From positions 20,243 through 84,242 of the forward strand of contig PHDT01000003.1 of assembly GCA_002842695.1 (NCBI GenBank): a DNA stretch of 64,000 bases, read 5' to 3'. The stretch comes from Bacteroidetes bacterium HGW-Bacteroidetes-10 (GTDB taxonomy: Bacteria > Bacteroidota > Bacteroidia > Bacteroidales > UBA932). Below, piece by piece: positions 15,079 through 24,698 of the stretch. Numbering within the stretch: the first letter of the stretch is position 1; every line of letters begins with the position of its first letter. A program made the position numbers and the translations under genes. Below the pieces are notes generated by a model. That model made no database searches. It had not been told where the DNA came from and saw only the letters and a list, made by a program, of their open reading frames with translations.

Positions 15079-16005
15079 CTATCTGCTTAGTCTTACAAAA
15101 ACACTAAGCGGAAGTGCCTTCTCAAATTTATCCTTAAGCATTAACTCTCCGAACGTCATATGATAGCTTTTGCCCTTATCCTCAGACCTGAGCCCGAAGG
15201 AGGTATTTATAAGTGTTTCGGCCAGCACAGCCGAGTATCCGTTTGAGTACAGATTGAGAACCACAAAGCTGTTCCTTTTGTCAACGATTGTTGAAACCTC
15301 AGTGAGAAATGCAAAAAGCAGTTCATCGAGTTTCCATTTTTCGCCATCAGGACCATGACCGTATGCAGGAGGGTCCATAATGATACCCTGATAAATATTT
15401 CCCCTGCGGGCCTCCCTCTGAACAAACTTAAGTGCATCCTCAATTACCCAGCGGATGTTATCCATGCGGCTCATCTCCATATTGGTTCTTGCCCAGGTAA
15501 CAACCTGCCTTACAGAGTCAAGGTGAGTAACCTCAGCGCCGGCTGCCCTTGCAGCAAGAGATGCAGCACCGGTATATGCAAAGAGATTTAGCACCTTTGG
15601 AGCTTTGCCTGTGTTTTCAGCTATCTTTTTTGATTCATTGTATATGAAATCCCAGTTAGGAGCCTGTTCAGGAAAGATTCCAACATGCTTGAATGAAGTA
15701 AGCCCCATTCTCATGTTGAATTTAAGAGATCCCTTTCTGTACTCCACTGGCCACTGATCGTCCATTTTTTTAAGACGATGCCATGTTCCCGAATCTTCCT
15801 TGCCTGCCTTTCCGAAACCTGCACCGGTTGTAAACTTAGTATGCGCCAGCTTCATCCACTCGCTTTCAGGCATGCTTTTTTTCCATAACGCCTTGGGTTC
15901 CGGCCGTATAAGAATATACCCGCCAAATCTCTCGAGTTTTTCAAAATCTCCCGAATCTAACAATTCGTAATCTTTCCACCCTTTTGGGGATTCCAGTAAT
16001 ATCAC
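15079..16005 (-). CDS. Class I SAM-dependent methyltransferase, RlmI/RlmK-like
   Basis: A 308-residue RNA-type methyltransferase. The SAM-binding motif is VLNLFAYTGAASLAA, with the acidic ribose-binding motif THLDSV, and the catalytic-site motif MDPPAYGHGP. These match the YccW/RlmI-RlmK superfamily that modifies 23S rRNA. The usual N-terminal PUA domain is absent, replaced by about 90 residues of a different, tryptophan-rich region. Exact target base unknown. It precedes lgt in what looks like a two-gene unit. Confidence 0.8.
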   Translation of the reverse strand: MILLESPKGWKDYELLDSGDFEKLERFGGYILIRPEPKALWKKSMPESEWMKLAHTKFTTGAGFGKAGKEDSGTWHRLKKMDDQWPVEYRKGSLKFNMRMGLTSFKHVGIFPEQAPNWDFIYNESKKIAENTGKAPKVLNLFAYTGAASLAARAAGAEVTHLDSVRQVVTWARTNMEMSRMDNIRWVIEDALKFVQREARRGNIYQGIIMDPPAYGHGPDGEKWKLDELLFAFLTEVSTIVDKRNSFVVLNLYSNGYSAVLAETLINTSFGLRSEDKGKSYHMTFGELMLKDKFEKALPLSVFVRLSR

Positions 16006-16048
16006 CTTGCTCTTGAATTAATGTAATTAATGTGGCGCCTAAGGTAAC

Positions 16049-16076
16049 TATTTTTGTAATAATATTTCTAAATTTG
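16049..16076 (+). promoter_or_regulatory. Probable pgk promoter region
   Basis: Two -7-like boxes, TATTTTTG (16049-16056) and TAAATTTG (16069-16076), precede pgk. The second is followed by about 35 bp of leader before the start codon. Which one is used cannot be told. Confidence 0.4.
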
Positions 16077-16111
16077 CCCCCTGATATAAGACACATAAAA
16101 AACATACCGAC

Positions 16112-17371
16112 ATGCAAAAGATTGACAATTACGACTTTTCGGGTAAAAGGGCCATCGTTAGAGTTGACTTCAACGTTCCCCTAAACGAAAATTTCCAGAT
16201 CACCGACGACACAAGGATCCGTGCGGCTATCCCTACACTTAAGAAAGTGCTTGAGAAAGGTGGTTCACTCATAATAATGTCACACCTTGGCAGACCTAAA
16301 GGTCCAACCGCAAAATATTCTCTTAAGCACATTATCAGCGCAATAGAGGAGAAACTGGGAGTAAAGGTTCAATTTGCCCCGGACTGCATGGGTACAGAGG
16401 CTGCTGAGCTTTCTAAAAATCTGAAACCCGGAGAGGTGCTCCTTCTGGAAAATCTGCGTTTTTATGCAGAGGAGGAGGGAAAACCACGCGACCTGGCAGA
16501 AGATGTAACTGAAGAGGTTAAAAAGGCTGCAAAGGCAGAGATGAAGGAGAAGCAGAAAGAGTTTACAAAAGTACTTGCCTCTTATGCCGATTGCTATATA
16601 AATGACGCATTTGGAACAGCACACCGCGCACACGCTTCAACTGCCCTTATCGCAAAATACTTCCCTGACGACAAGATGTTCGGATATGTAATGGAGGGAG
16701 AGATTACAGCTATTGACAAGGTACTTAAATCTCCGGAGAAGCCTGTTACAGCTATTATTGGCGGTGCAAAGGTTTCATCTAAGATTGCAATCATCGAGAA
16801 ACTTTTCGATGTTGCAGACAATATGATTATCTGCGGCGGAATGGCCTTCACATTTGCAAAAGCCAAAGGCGGAAAAATTGGCAAATCACTTTGCGAAGAT
16901 GACCAGCTTGAACTTGCTCTCACCATTCTTGATAAAGCAAAGGCAAAAGGTGTTAAGATTTACTTCGAAGGAGATGTGGTTGCCGCAGACGCTTTCAGCA
17001 ATGATGCAAACAAACAGGTTTGCGACATCATGAATATTCCTGACGGATGGCTTGGAATGGACGCCGGTCCTGAGACTCTCAAGCTTTGGGAGACTATCCT
17101 GAACAACTCAAAAACTATTCTCTGGAATGGCCCTGCAGGAGTATTTGAAATGCCTTCATTCGCAACCGGCACACTTAAAATTGCAGAACTTCTTGCACAG
17201 GTTACGGCCAAAGGAGCATTTACTCTCGTAGGCGGTGGCGACTCTGTTGCTGCAGTTACTCAAATGGGATATGCAAAGAAGGTAAGTTATGTATCTACAG
17301 GCGGCGGAGCAATGCTTGAATATCTTGAAGGTATCGAACTGCCGGGTATTAAAGCTATCCGCGAAGTATAA
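16112..17371 (+). CDS. pgk: Phosphoglycerate kinase
   Basis: Glycolytic enzyme making ATP and 3-phosphoglycerate from 1,3-bisphosphoglycerate. Signature RVDFNVPL is near residues 17-24. Substrate-site blocks SHLGRPKG and [13 protein letters not shown], and the C-terminal nucleotide loop GGGDSVAA, are all present. At 419 residues it is the normal bacterial size with a lysine/glutamate-rich insert ([18 protein letters not shown]) typical of Bacteroidales homologues. It is followed after 12 bp by the DUF4403 gene. Confidence 0.98.
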   Translation: MQKIDNYDFSGKRAIVRVDFNVPLNENFQITDDTRIRAAIPTLKKVLEKGGSLIIMSHLGRPKGPTAKYSLKHIISAIEEKLGVKVQFAPDCMGTEAAELSKNLKPGEVLLLENLRFYAEEEGKPRDLAEDVTEEVKKAAKAEMKEKQKEFTKVLASYADCYINDAFGTAHRAHASTALIAKYFPDDKMFGYVMEGEITAIDKVLKSPEKPVTAIIGGAKVSSKIAIIEKLFDVADNMIICGGMAFTFAKAKGGKIGKSLCEDDQLELALTILDKAKAKGVKIYFEGDVVAADAFSNDANKQVCDIMNIPDGWLGMDAGPETLKLWETILNNSKTILWNGPAGVFEMPSFATGTLKIAELLAQVTAKGAFTLVGGGDSVAAVTQMGYAKKVSYVSTGGGAMLEYLEGIELPGIKAIREV

Positions 17372-17383
17372 ACAACAGCTGCA

Positions 17384-18778
17384 ATGTTGAAAATTTGCCG
17401 GGCCGCACTGGCCGTTATTATTCCGGCACTGTTGATTTCAACCAATTGTGCAGCTCAACTGAAGATAGAGGGTCCGGTGGAGTCATATACTCCATCGGCC
17501 ATATCTCCGGCTCTTTCTGAATTGCCGGTAATAGCCGAGATTGATATCAAGGCTCTGGAAAGCTCCATAAACAAAAGATTTAACGGGTTGCTCTACGAAG
17601 GGAGCAACATATCAGACCGCGATCTCACCATAAAGGTGTGGAAGGCGCAAAACTTCTCTGTTTTTGTAAACAACGATGAAATCACATACCGTGTCCCGCT
17701 GAGGATCTGGTCAAGATTCTCATGGAAAGTCGAGAAGTTCGGACTCTCGGTTTCTGACAATTATGAGGCAACCGGTGTGATTGCACTTGTATACAAAACC
17801 AAGATAATCATTGACAACAACTGGAAACTGCAATCTAAAACAACCTCCTCCGGCTATACCTGGATAGAGACTCCAAAAATCAATATTGTTGGAGTTAACA
17901 TCCCCGTAAAATCACTTGCAGATTTTGCACTTGCCAGAACAGAGACAATGATTACTGCCCAGATTGACAAGACTCTTGCAGAATCATTCAAACTTGACAG
18001 TTATGTCTCTTCACTATGGAACGACATCCAGAAGCCCATGCAGATGGACACAACATACAATCTGTGGATAAAAATTGTTCCCCGCGAGATATTGATGTCT
18101 CCATTCTCTTCTCAGCCCGGCAGGCTAAAGATTCCTCTTGCTTTTTCCGGTATTGTAGAATCTACAATGGGAACTGCTCCTCTGCAAAGCAGCCCGGTTC
18201 CGCTGCCATTACTCAGAAAAACATATGCTCAGCCCGGTAATTTCAACATAAATCTTGGTGCCGACATAACCTTTGAGCAGATATCCAAAGTTGCAGCAGA
18301 AACGCTGGTTGGCCAGACATTTAAAGAGGGGAGAAAATCAGTAACTGTTAAGGATCTCTCTATGTACAGCAGCGAAGGAAGAGCTGTGCTTGCGCTGGAT
18401 GTGACCGGCTCTGTAAAGGGTCGGATCTTCCTTACAGGGAACATGGTATACAACAAAGATTCGCTGACACTATCTGTTACAGAGCCTGAGTTTGATATCA
18501 AGACCCGCAATGTACTTCTGAAATCTGCAAGCTGGCTGCTTCACGGAATGATTTTAAAGAAAATCACTCCATATCTGACATATAATGTTGCAGCAGACCT
18601 GGAAGGTATAAGATCAGACATTGACAGTATGTTAAAAAAATACTCCCTGTATGAGGGAGTATCTCTTGAGGGGGCGCTTGACACTATTAGTGTAACAGAC
18701 CTCGCTCTGGTTCCCGGTGCTGTCCGCCTTCAGGCAAATCTTCGCGGGAATATAAAAATCAAGATTGGTGAGCTTTAA
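17384..18778 (+). CDS. DUF4403 family exported protein
   Basis: A 464-residue exported protein with a signal peptide (hydrophobic residues 3-22, ending CAAQ). The rest is rich in beta-strand-like segments; the block LTIKVWKAQNFSVFVNNDEITYRVPL near residues 75-105 is the DUF4403 feature. The family is found in Bacteroidota and has no assigned function; the repeated amphipathic strands fit a lipid-binding or envelope role, which is only inference. The gene follows pgk closely and its last 4 bp overlap the end of convergent frr. Confidence 0.7.
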   Translation: MLKICRAALAVIIPALLISTNCAAQLKIEGPVESYTPSAISPALSELPVIAEIDIKALESSINKRFNGLLYEGSNISDRDLTIKVWKAQNFSVFVNNDEITYRVPLRIWSRFSWKVEKFGLSVSDNYEATGVIALVYKTKIIIDNNWKLQSKTTSSGYTWIETPKINIVGVNIPVKSLADFALARTETMITAQIDKTLAESFKLDSYVSSLWNDIQKPMQMDTTYNLWIKIVPREILMSPFSSQPGRLKIPLAFSGIVESTMGTAPLQSSPVPLPLLRKTYAQPGNFNINLGADITFEQISKVAAETLVGQTFKEGRKSVTVKDLSMYSSEGRAVLALDVTGSVKGRIFLTGNMVYNKDSLTLSVTEPEFDIKTRNVLLKSASWLLHGMILKKITPYLTYNVAADLEGIRSDIDSMLKKYSLYEGVSLEGALDTISVTDLALVPGAVRLQANLRGNIKIKIGEL

Positions 18779-19341
18779 ACGGTAAGTATCTCTCTCTCCT
18801 TCAAAGCCAGAATCTCTTCAATTTTCTTGTTGTAGCTGTCTGTCTCTTTCTGGAGAACAGCTTCGCCATCTTTCACCACATCTTCCGGAAGTCCGTCCTT
18901 CTGGTATTTTTTAAGAATATCAACACCATCGCGGCGGGCATTTCTCACGCTTATCTTTGCGTGCTCACCCTCGGCTTTTACTCTTTTCACAAGGTCCTTC
19001 CTGCGGTCCTCTGTGAGTGGCGGAACGTTGATGCGTACATGCTCACCATTATTAGATGGTGTAAAGCCAATGTTGGCAACCATGATGGCCTTCTCAATCG
19101 CAGCAATCATCTTTTTGTCCCATGGCTGTATGAGCATTGTCTTCGCATCAGGTGTGGTGATGCTCGCAATTTGTGGTATAGGGGTAGGGTTTCCGTAATA
19201 GTCTACCATGATGCTGTTGAAAACGGCAGGATTTGCCTTGCCGGCTCTGTAGCTTTTAAGCTCCTCTTCGAGGTGCAAAAGAGCCTTCTCCATTTTCTCC
19301 TTTGCAGAGGTAATAACCTCTTTTTGTTTGCTTATATCCAT
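18775..19341 (-). CDS. frr: Ribosome recycling factor
   Basis: Releases post-termination ribosomes together with EF-G. The 188-residue protein shows the three-helix core sequence pattern, with SYRAGKANPAVF and the C-terminal RNARRDGVDILKKYQKDG. It follows pyrH by 30 bp on the same strand, the usual pyrH-frr pairing, but also carries its own -7 box in the gap. Confidence 0.97.
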   Translation of the reverse strand: MDISKQKEVITSAKEKMEKALLHLEEELKSYRAGKANPAVFNSIMVDYYGNPTPIPQIASITTPDAKTMLIQPWDKKMIAAIEKAIMVANIGFTPSNNGEHVRINVPPLTEDRRKDLVKRVKAEGEHAKISVRNARRDGVDILKKYQKDGLPEDVVKDGEAVLQKETDSYNKKIEEILALKEREILTV

Positions 19342-19361
19342 AATTCTAGAATTTATTGTTG

Positions 19362-19369
19362 CAAAGATA
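19362..19369 (-). promoter_or_regulatory. -7 box of frr in the pyrH-frr gap
   Basis: Minus strand TATCTTTG, exact TAnnTTTG, with a leader of about 20 bp to the frr ATG at 19341. It suggests frr can be expressed independently of pyrH. Confidence 0.5.
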
Positions 19370-19371
19370 AG

Positions 19372-20091
19372 TTATCTGCCGGAAACTATTGTACCAATGT
19401 TGTCTCCCTTTACAATTCTGAGCAGATTGCCCTGCTTGTTCATGTCAAATACCACTATGGGAAGTGAGTTCTCTTTGCATAGTGCAAAGGCAGTGAGGTC
19501 CATCACCTTGAGGTTGTCTGAAAGTGCCCTGTCAAAGGTGAGATTATCGTATTTTTTTGCCGATGGATTTTTTTCCGGGTCGCTGTCGTAAACTCCGTCT
19601 ACACGCGTTCCCTTGAGAAGAGCGTCGGCTCCAAGTTCTGCAGCCCTGAGGGCAGATGCGGAATCTGTGGTAAAGAACGGGTTGCCTGTTCCTCCTGCAA
19701 TTATTGCTACTCCGCCCTTTTGCATAAATGCAGCTGCAGCGTCGCGTACATAATAGCGTGCAAATGGTTCCATTGGTGTTGATGTAAATACCTCAGCATC
19801 CACTCCTTCACTTTTAATTGCCATAGAGAGTGCAATGCTGTTGATGACAGTTGCAAGCATACCCATCTGGTCACCTCTTACCCTGTCAAAGCCCTTTCCC
19901 ACTCCGGAGAGGCCCCTGAAGATGTTACCTCCGCCAATTACCACAGCTACCTGAGTTCCATGCGAAATTACATCTTTAATATCTGATGCATAACGGGCAA
20001 GCATTCCTTCGTCAATACCCTTACCGTCTGAGCCTCCAAGGCTCTCGCCGCTCAATTTGAGCAACACTTTTTTGTATTTCATTTTCACCAT
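19372..20091 (-). CDS. pyrH: UMP kinase
   Basis: Hexameric bacterial UMP kinase of the amino-acid-kinase fold that makes UDP. Visible are the N-terminal phosphate-binding block LKLSGESLGG, the loop VVIGGGNIFRG, and the acceptor-site block FFTTDSASALRAAELGAD in two segments. Length 239 is typical. A minus-strand TACTTTTG box lies about 14 bp upstream of the start. Confidence 0.97.
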   Translation of the reverse strand: MVKMKYKKVLLKLSGESLGGSDGKGIDEGMLARYASDIKDVISHGTQVAVVIGGGNIFRGLSGVGKGFDRVRGDQMGMLATVINSIALSMAIKSEGVDAEVFTSTPMEPFARYYVRDAAAAFMQKGGVAIIAGGTGNPFFTTDSASALRAAELGADALLKGTRVDGVYDSDPEKNPSAKKYDNLTFDRALSDNLKVMDLTAFALCKENSLPIVVFDMNKQGNLLRIVKGDNIGTIVSGR

Positions 20092-20139
20092 TTATCTAAC
20101 AAAAGTAGCCAAATATTATGAAAATACCAAGTTAGGGGT

Positions 20140-20147
20140 TATCTTTG
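20140..20147 (+). promoter_or_regulatory. -7 box of the cytochrome b gene
   Basis: TATCTTTG, exact TAnnTTTG, 36 bp before the start codon at 20184. Confidence 0.5.
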
Positions 20148-20183
20148 AGGCCGTTTTGAAAGAGTAATATAAACATATATAAT

Positions 20184-20849
20184 ATGGCAAACATCTTCAC
20201 CTCTTCAATTGGTAAAAAGCTCATAATGAGCATTTCCGGACTTTTCCTGATTCTGTTTCTACTAGTCCATCTCCTGGCCAATTCGGCGTACCTTTTCGGC
20301 CCCGAGGCTTTTGACCTTATAATAGTCATAATGGGTTCGCCTGTTGTGGTTGCCATGGTTCCGCTCCTCGCCGCCGGTTTTGCAGTTCACATTGCATACG
20401 CGCTCATTCTTAACCGTATGAACATGAAGGCACGCGGCACCCAGAGATACGAAGTCACCCACAAGGGAGAGGCAGACTCTTGGGCATCAAAGAACATGCT
20501 TATTCTGGGTCTCATTGTCCTTGGCTTTCTGGTATTCCACCTAAGCCACTTCTGGGCAAAAATGCAACTTCCCGAATTTACAGGCGGCCATGCCGAGGAT
20601 GTAAACGATCTTATGCACCTTACATTTGGCAATCCATACATTTTTGTATGTTACCTGGTATGGTTCACTGCTCTTTGGTTCCACCTCACACATGGTTTCT
20701 GGAGTGCGCTTCAGACCATTGGTATGAACAACACCAAATGGCTTACAAGACTTAAAGCAATCTCTTATGTATATGCAACAGTTGTTTGCGGCGGATTCGT
20801 TGTAATTGCCGTAACTGCATTTTTAAGAGCTAACGGTTATATAGGCTGA
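20184..20849 (+). CDS. sdhC: Succinate dehydrogenase/fumarate reductase cytochrome b subunit
   Basis: Membrane anchor that carries haem and quinone sites for a B-type succinate:quinone oxidoreductase. The 221 residues form five hydrophobic helices with histidines placed for di-haem ligation (LLVHLLANS, VHIAYALIL, HLSHFW, HLTHGFWS). What is odd is the absence of sdhA and sdhB: the next gene downstream is convergent hemW, with 17 bp between stop codons. In most Bacteroidales the three genes are contiguous. The catalytic subunits must be elsewhere in the genome. Confidence 0.9.
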   Translation: MANIFTSSIGKKLIMSISGLFLILFLLVHLLANSAYLFGPEAFDLIIVIMGSPVVVAMVPLLAAGFAVHIAYALILNRMNMKARGTQRYEVTHKGEADSWASKNMLILGLIVLGFLVFHLSHFWAKMQLPEFTGGHAEDVNDLMHLTFGNPYIFVCYLVWFTALWFHLTHGFWSALQTIGMNNTKWLTRLKAISYVYATVVCGGFVVIAVTAFLRANGYIG

Positions 20850-20866
20850 TTCCTGCAAGCAGGTTA

Positions 20867-22003
20867 TCACTGAAACAGCTCCCTTATTATCCCGTCCGAA
20901 AGAAAGAGTTTTCCGGACGGGATTCTTATTTTCCCTCCAGTCTCCTCAAGCTCTCCTGATTTTATCAGCCTTGCAGCATCTGAAAAAAAGCGGGACGAAA
21001 GCTGTGAAGAAAAGCGGGAGGCAAGGTGTTCCCTGTCAAGCCCCTCTTTTCTGCGAAGCGATAGCATGACTGTTTCATTAAAATGATCTCTTTCCGATAA
21101 TTTTTCTCTCTTTGCGAAAGCGTCCCAGTTGGTTTGCAAAAGGTACTTCGAAAGAGACGGAGGATTAAAGTGCCTTTCAGAGCCGTCGAATGAGTGGGCA
21201 GACGGGCCAAGCCCCAGGTAAGGGGTGTGATTCCAGTAGCTGCTGTTATGTTTTGCCTCTTTGCCCGGGCGGGCAAAACTTGAGACCTCATACTGGATGT
21301 AACCTGCTTTTGTCAAAATCTCCTGCAGCATGGAATACTGTCTGTAAGATGATTCATCAGGCAGCGGAATATAGGTACCCTTTTCATAATCCCTGCCCAG
21401 CTTTGTTCCCGGCTCAATTCCCAGCTGATATGATGAGATGTGTTCAGGCGAGAGTTCAACGGCCTTCTCAAGGGTCTCCTGCCATACCTCTTCTGTAAGA
21501 GAACCAAAGCCAAAGATCAGGTCAATGCTGATATTTTGGAATCCGGCACTTCTTGCGGCTCCAAAGGCATTTAAAGCTGTTGCCGAATCGTGCCTTCTGT
21601 TCATCCATTTAAGGTGGGCGTCAGTAAAAGACTGCACTCCCATGCTCAGCCTTCTTGCTCCTGCCAGATAGAGAGCAGAAAGATACTCCGGCGAAGCATC
21701 GTCAGGATTTACCTCAACGGTAAACTCGTCAAGATCTGCAGGGTTATCAATCTCAAAGAAATTGCAGATAGATTTGGTTATTGCCGCAAATGAAGCGGGC
21801 GATAAAAGAGAGGGGGTGCCTCCGCCAAAATATAGTGTTTTGACACGGCACCCCCTGTTTTTAAAATAATCCTTCCTGAATTCTGCCTCCCTTATGAGGG
21901 ATTCGGTAAAAGCCTCTCTCTGCCCGGTCTCTTTAACCGAGTAGAAGTCGCAGTATGTGCAGAATTGCGAACAGAAAGGTACATGTATATATATCCCCGC
22001 CAA
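20867..22003 (-). CDS. hemW: Radical SAM family haem chaperone
   Basis: HemW delivers haem to target proteins; it was long misnamed oxygen-independent coproporphyrinogen oxidase. The radical SAM motif CxxxCxxC is C11-C15-C18 in PFCSQFCTYCDFYS. The block LYFGGGTPSLL and the substrate region NHTPYLGLGPSAHSF are present. Length 378 is normal for HemW and shorter than HemN. It ends beside the haem-binding SdhC gene, convergent to it. Confidence 0.93.
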   Translation of the reverse strand: MAGIYIHVPFCSQFCTYCDFYSVKETGQREAFTESLIREAEFRKDYFKNRGCRVKTLYFGGGTPSLLSPASFAAITKSICNFFEIDNPADLDEFTVEVNPDDASPEYLSALYLAGARRLSMGVQSFTDAHLKWMNRRHDSATALNAFGAARSAGFQNISIDLIFGFGSLTEEVWQETLEKAVELSPEHISSYQLGIEPGTKLGRDYEKGTYIPLPDESSYRQYSMLQEILTKAGYIQYEVSSFARPGKEAKHNSSYWNHTPYLGLGPSAHSFDGSERHFNPPSLSKYLLQTNWDAFAKREKLSERDHFNETVMLSLRRKEGLDREHLASRFSSQLSSRFFSDAARLIKSGELEETGGKIRIPSGKLFLSDGIIRELFQ

Positions 22004-22015
22004 GGTTAACAGAAC

Positions 22016-22882
22016 TTATCGAAGAAGAAGGTCAGACGACCCCAGCTTTGATTCCTCAGTATAGACATCTACTGTATAGACACCCTTCACAAAAGACTGA
22101 CTTCCCTGGAAGAAAATGCAAATCTCAATTTCGTTTCCCTGATAGTCTACTTCACGGGATGCAGAGTAAATCATCTGCTCTCCGTCTACAGTAAAGATCT
22201 GCTCTTGTCCTGTTGTAAGAAGGATCCCGTCCGGACCTTTGATTCTTACAAATACTCTGCGTGGTCCCTTCTCTGCAATTGAATTCTCAACAAGGCTGAG
22301 ACATGTGCGAAGTTTCGCAGTTCTGCTGCTTCTGTCTGTATCCTTGTTTGATGAGTTTATTGCAGTCATAACTACTCCGCGCCCCTTTACAACAGCGCCT
22401 ATCTGAACCTTCTTTGCATATTCGTCAGTTGTTGTCTGAAGCTCAGCATATTTCTCACGGCTCTCCTTGGCCTCAGTGCGTGCCTCAACGGCATCCTTGC
22501 GCAGAGAGATATTTAGTGTATTGAGTGAGTCTATCTGAACTATGTAACCTCTCATAATACTTCTTAGAGTACCAAGCTCCTTCTCATATTCCCTGAGCTT
22601 TGCCCTGTTTGTCGCATCTGTTTTCTTAATACGATCAATAAGCTGAACTACCTTTTCTCTCTCAACCGAAAGGTGCGCATTGAGAGTGTCGTTGTCTGAG
22701 GAGAGTCCGTCATAGTCCGACTTAAGCTGAACCATCTGCTCTGTAAGCTGCTCTTTCTCAACATTAAGGTCACCGATTACCCCCTGTCTGTCATACCACA
22801 TCCATACGAGTACTCCGGCCAGCACAACAGCAACGGCTGTTAGTATCATTACAATCGTTTTCCATTTCTTTTCATTTTCCAT
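22016..22882 (-). CDS. Membrane-anchored coiled-coil protein, unknown function
   Basis: A 288-residue protein with one N-terminal transmembrane helix (residues about 9-30, ILTAVAVVLAGVLVWMW) and a long coiled coil (about 35-160), then a compact C-terminal domain with beta-rich sequence (GILLTTGQEQIFTVDGEQM). The start is set at the MENEKKWK methionine because the residues upstream do not resemble a signal. It precedes hemW by 12 bp on the same strand. The architecture recalls envelope structural proteins common in Bacteroidota; no function is recognised. Confidence 0.75.
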   Translation of the reverse strand: MENEKKWKTIVMILTAVAVVLAGVLVWMWYDRQGVIGDLNVEKEQLTEQMVQLKSDYDGLSSDNDTLNAHLSVEREKVVQLIDRIKKTDATNRAKLREYEKELGTLRSIMRGYIVQIDSLNTLNISLRKDAVEARTEAKESREKYAELQTTTDEYAKKVQIGAVVKGRGVVMTAINSSNKDTDRSSRTAKLRTCLSLVENSIAEKGPRRVFVRIKGPDGILLTTGQEQIFTVDGEQMIYSASREVDYQGNEIEICIFFQGSQSFVKGVYTVDVYTEESKLGSSDLLLR

Positions 22883-22978
22883 ACCGTTGAATTTTTGTGT
22901 TAATAATTGGCTCAATTACAAAAATAGAAATTTTTACTAGCTTTGCCTTAATAAAGTTTACTTATAACCAAATCTATT

Positions 22979-23464
22979 ATGTCTGGATTCAATTTCAAGC
23001 AGTATATAACCCGAGTGGTGAAGTACATGATTTACCTGGCGGTTGTATTTTTTTTAATCATTGGCATTTTTGCAATTACATCCCAAAGCGGATTCAAATT
23101 TGAAAATCTGTTTCGTCCCGGGACCGGCGGCCAGATGATTGTATTCTTCCTGGCCATCTCTCTGGTTTACCCATTTTTTGGCTTCGTAAAGAAGAAAATT
23201 TACCTCAACAGGGGATTTGCAGAGGACCGCGAAAAGATAGTTGATATCTTTCTGAATACCCGCTATATTCTCATTTCTGAGACAGCGACAACAATCACCT
23301 TCAGGCACACCTCTGCTATTGTGAGACTCATGAGAATGTACGAAGATGATATTACAATTGATTTTACTGACAATCCAATTGTAATGGAGGGTCAGAGAAA
23401 AGATGTATACAGGATAGGACGTGCCATTGAGTATCACACCCGCGACGACCGCAAGGATGACTAA
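22979..23464 (+). CDS. Small two-helix membrane protein, unknown function
   Basis: 161 residues: two transmembrane helices (about 17-34 and 49-65) followed by a soluble C-terminal domain of roughly 85 residues rich in beta-strand-like and charged segments (YILISETATTITFRHTSA). A TAGCTTTG -7-like box lies about 35 bp upstream. Single-gene unit between divergent and convergent neighbours. Not recognised beyond that. Confidence 0.75.
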   Translation: MSGFNFKQYITRVVKYMIYLAVVFFLIIGIFAITSQSGFKFENLFRPGTGGQMIVFFLAISLVYPFFGFVKKKIYLNRGFAEDREKIVDIFLNTRYILISETATTITFRHTSAIVRLMRMYEDDITIDFTDNPIVMEGQRKDVYRIGRAIEYHTRDDRKDD

Positions 23465-23483
23465 ACTTAAAGGTTAAGGGGTT

Positions 23484-24218
23484 TTACCTGGGATAGAGAT
23501 CGTGGTTCCACTCCGGAGCCGCGATTTTTTTATCTTCTGGCAGGACAAAACTAAGGTAGGTGATAGGATGTCCCTGTGAAAGAAAATGCTGTTCGTAATG
23601 GGTTTTGATTGAGAGAATCTCAGACATCTCAGGAGAAAGCATACCTCTCTCCATATCTGAATAAACATCCTTAATCTCGGCAAGAACCTCAAACTGATTC
23701 TTCTTTACCAGTGCGCAAGAGTATTCGTGCAGATACGGACTGTCTGTTTTAAGATGGATTATTCCTCCGGGTTTCATAAATTTCCTGTACCGGTCAAGAA
23801 ACATAGGTGCTGTCAATCTCTTGTTGTCTCTCCTTATCTGGGGATCTGCAAATGTTATCCATATCTCAGAAACCTCGCCGGGGGAGAAGAGCCATTCAAT
23901 AAATTCGATTCTGGTACGAAGAAATGCAGCATTGGAGATACCCTCCTCAGTTGCTGTCTTGGCTCCGCGCCACATTCTTGCACCCTTAATATCTACACCA
24001 ATAAAGTTTTTGTCTGGATATTTCCGGGCAAGACCAACAGTATATTCGCCTCTTCCACATCCGAGTTCCAGCACAATGGGGTTCTCATTCCCGAAACATT
24101 CTGCATGCCATCTGCCTTTCATCTCATGATCCCTGCGGAACACCTCTTCAAAATCCGGCTGGTAAAGGCATTTGAAACTTTTATTCTCCTCAAATCTTCT
24201 TATTTTGTCTTTTCCCAT
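23484..24218 (-). CDS. trmB: tRNA (guanine-N7)-methyltransferase
   Basis: Makes m7G46 in the variable loop of tRNAs. SAM-binding motif LELGCGRGEYTVGLA, then IGVDIKGARMW, and the TrmB-specific block ITFADPQIRRDNKRLTAP. Length 244 is normal. Last gene of the minus-strand run that begins at the TPR gene; it follows gldH by 6 bp. Confidence 0.94.
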   Translation of the reverse strand: MGKDKIRRFEENKSFKCLYQPDFEEVFRRDHEMKGRWHAECFGNENPIVLELGCGRGEYTVGLARKYPDKNFIGVDIKGARMWRGAKTATEEGISNAAFLRTRIEFIEWLFSPGEVSEIWITFADPQIRRDNKRLTAPMFLDRYRKFMKPGGIIHLKTDSPYLHEYSCALVKKNQFEVLAEIKDVYSDMERGMLSPEMSEILSIKTHYEQHFLSQGHPITYLSFVLPEDKKIAAPEWNHDLYPR

Positions 24219-24224
24219 TTTTAT

Positions 24225-24698
24225 CTACTGTGAGTTCTTCTTTACAATTATCCCAATTTCTCCAACTCCCTCCAAAACTGGCTCATCTGAAATCTGAAAA
24301 GCCTGAATATACCAGGTTCCCTTCTCGGGAAACGTTATTCCTTTTCTGTAAACCCATCTGAAATCTCTCCACATACCGGAACGGCTGAACATCTCCTTTC
24401 CCTCTCCCGTAAGGAGAAGCGAGAGTGAATCGGTATACCACCTGCCAGATGGGGAACCTATCCTGAATCGTAGCGGGAGCTCTACCAGTCCCGACTCTGA
24501 GTGGATTCTCGCATATACCTCCAGGTTGTAAAGCGCAAGCGAGTCATCAACCGGAATTCTGTACTCCAGATAAGAACCCGCTTTAAATTCTCCTCCATTC
24601 GGTTTTGCCGTATATGTTTCGAAATCCCCCCCGCGGATACACGAGAGGAGTGCAACTGCAACTAACACGAGAAGGCTACGCCTTCCTGTTATTTTCAT
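24225..24698 (-). CDS. gldH: Gliding-motility-type lipoprotein, GldH-like
   Basis: A 157-residue lipoprotein. The start was placed at 24698 because it gives a classic lipoprotein signal with the lipobox LLSC at about residue 19; longer versions run through the end of ricT. The body carries the GldH-type pattern of Y-x-L-x-V strands and the PSGRWYTD segment. It overlaps ricT by 23 bp, and ricT-gldH is a conserved pair in Bacteroidota. Non-gliding Bacteroidales also keep gldH, so motility should not be inferred. Confidence 0.65.
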   Translation of the reverse strand: MKITGRRSLLVLVAVALLSCIRGGDFETYTAKPNGGEFKAGSYLEYRIPVDDSLALYNLEVYARIHSESGLVELPLRFRIGSPSGRWYTDSLSLLLTGEGKEMFSRSGMWRDFRWVYRKGITFPEKGTWYIQAFQISDEPVLEGVGEIGIIVKKNSQ

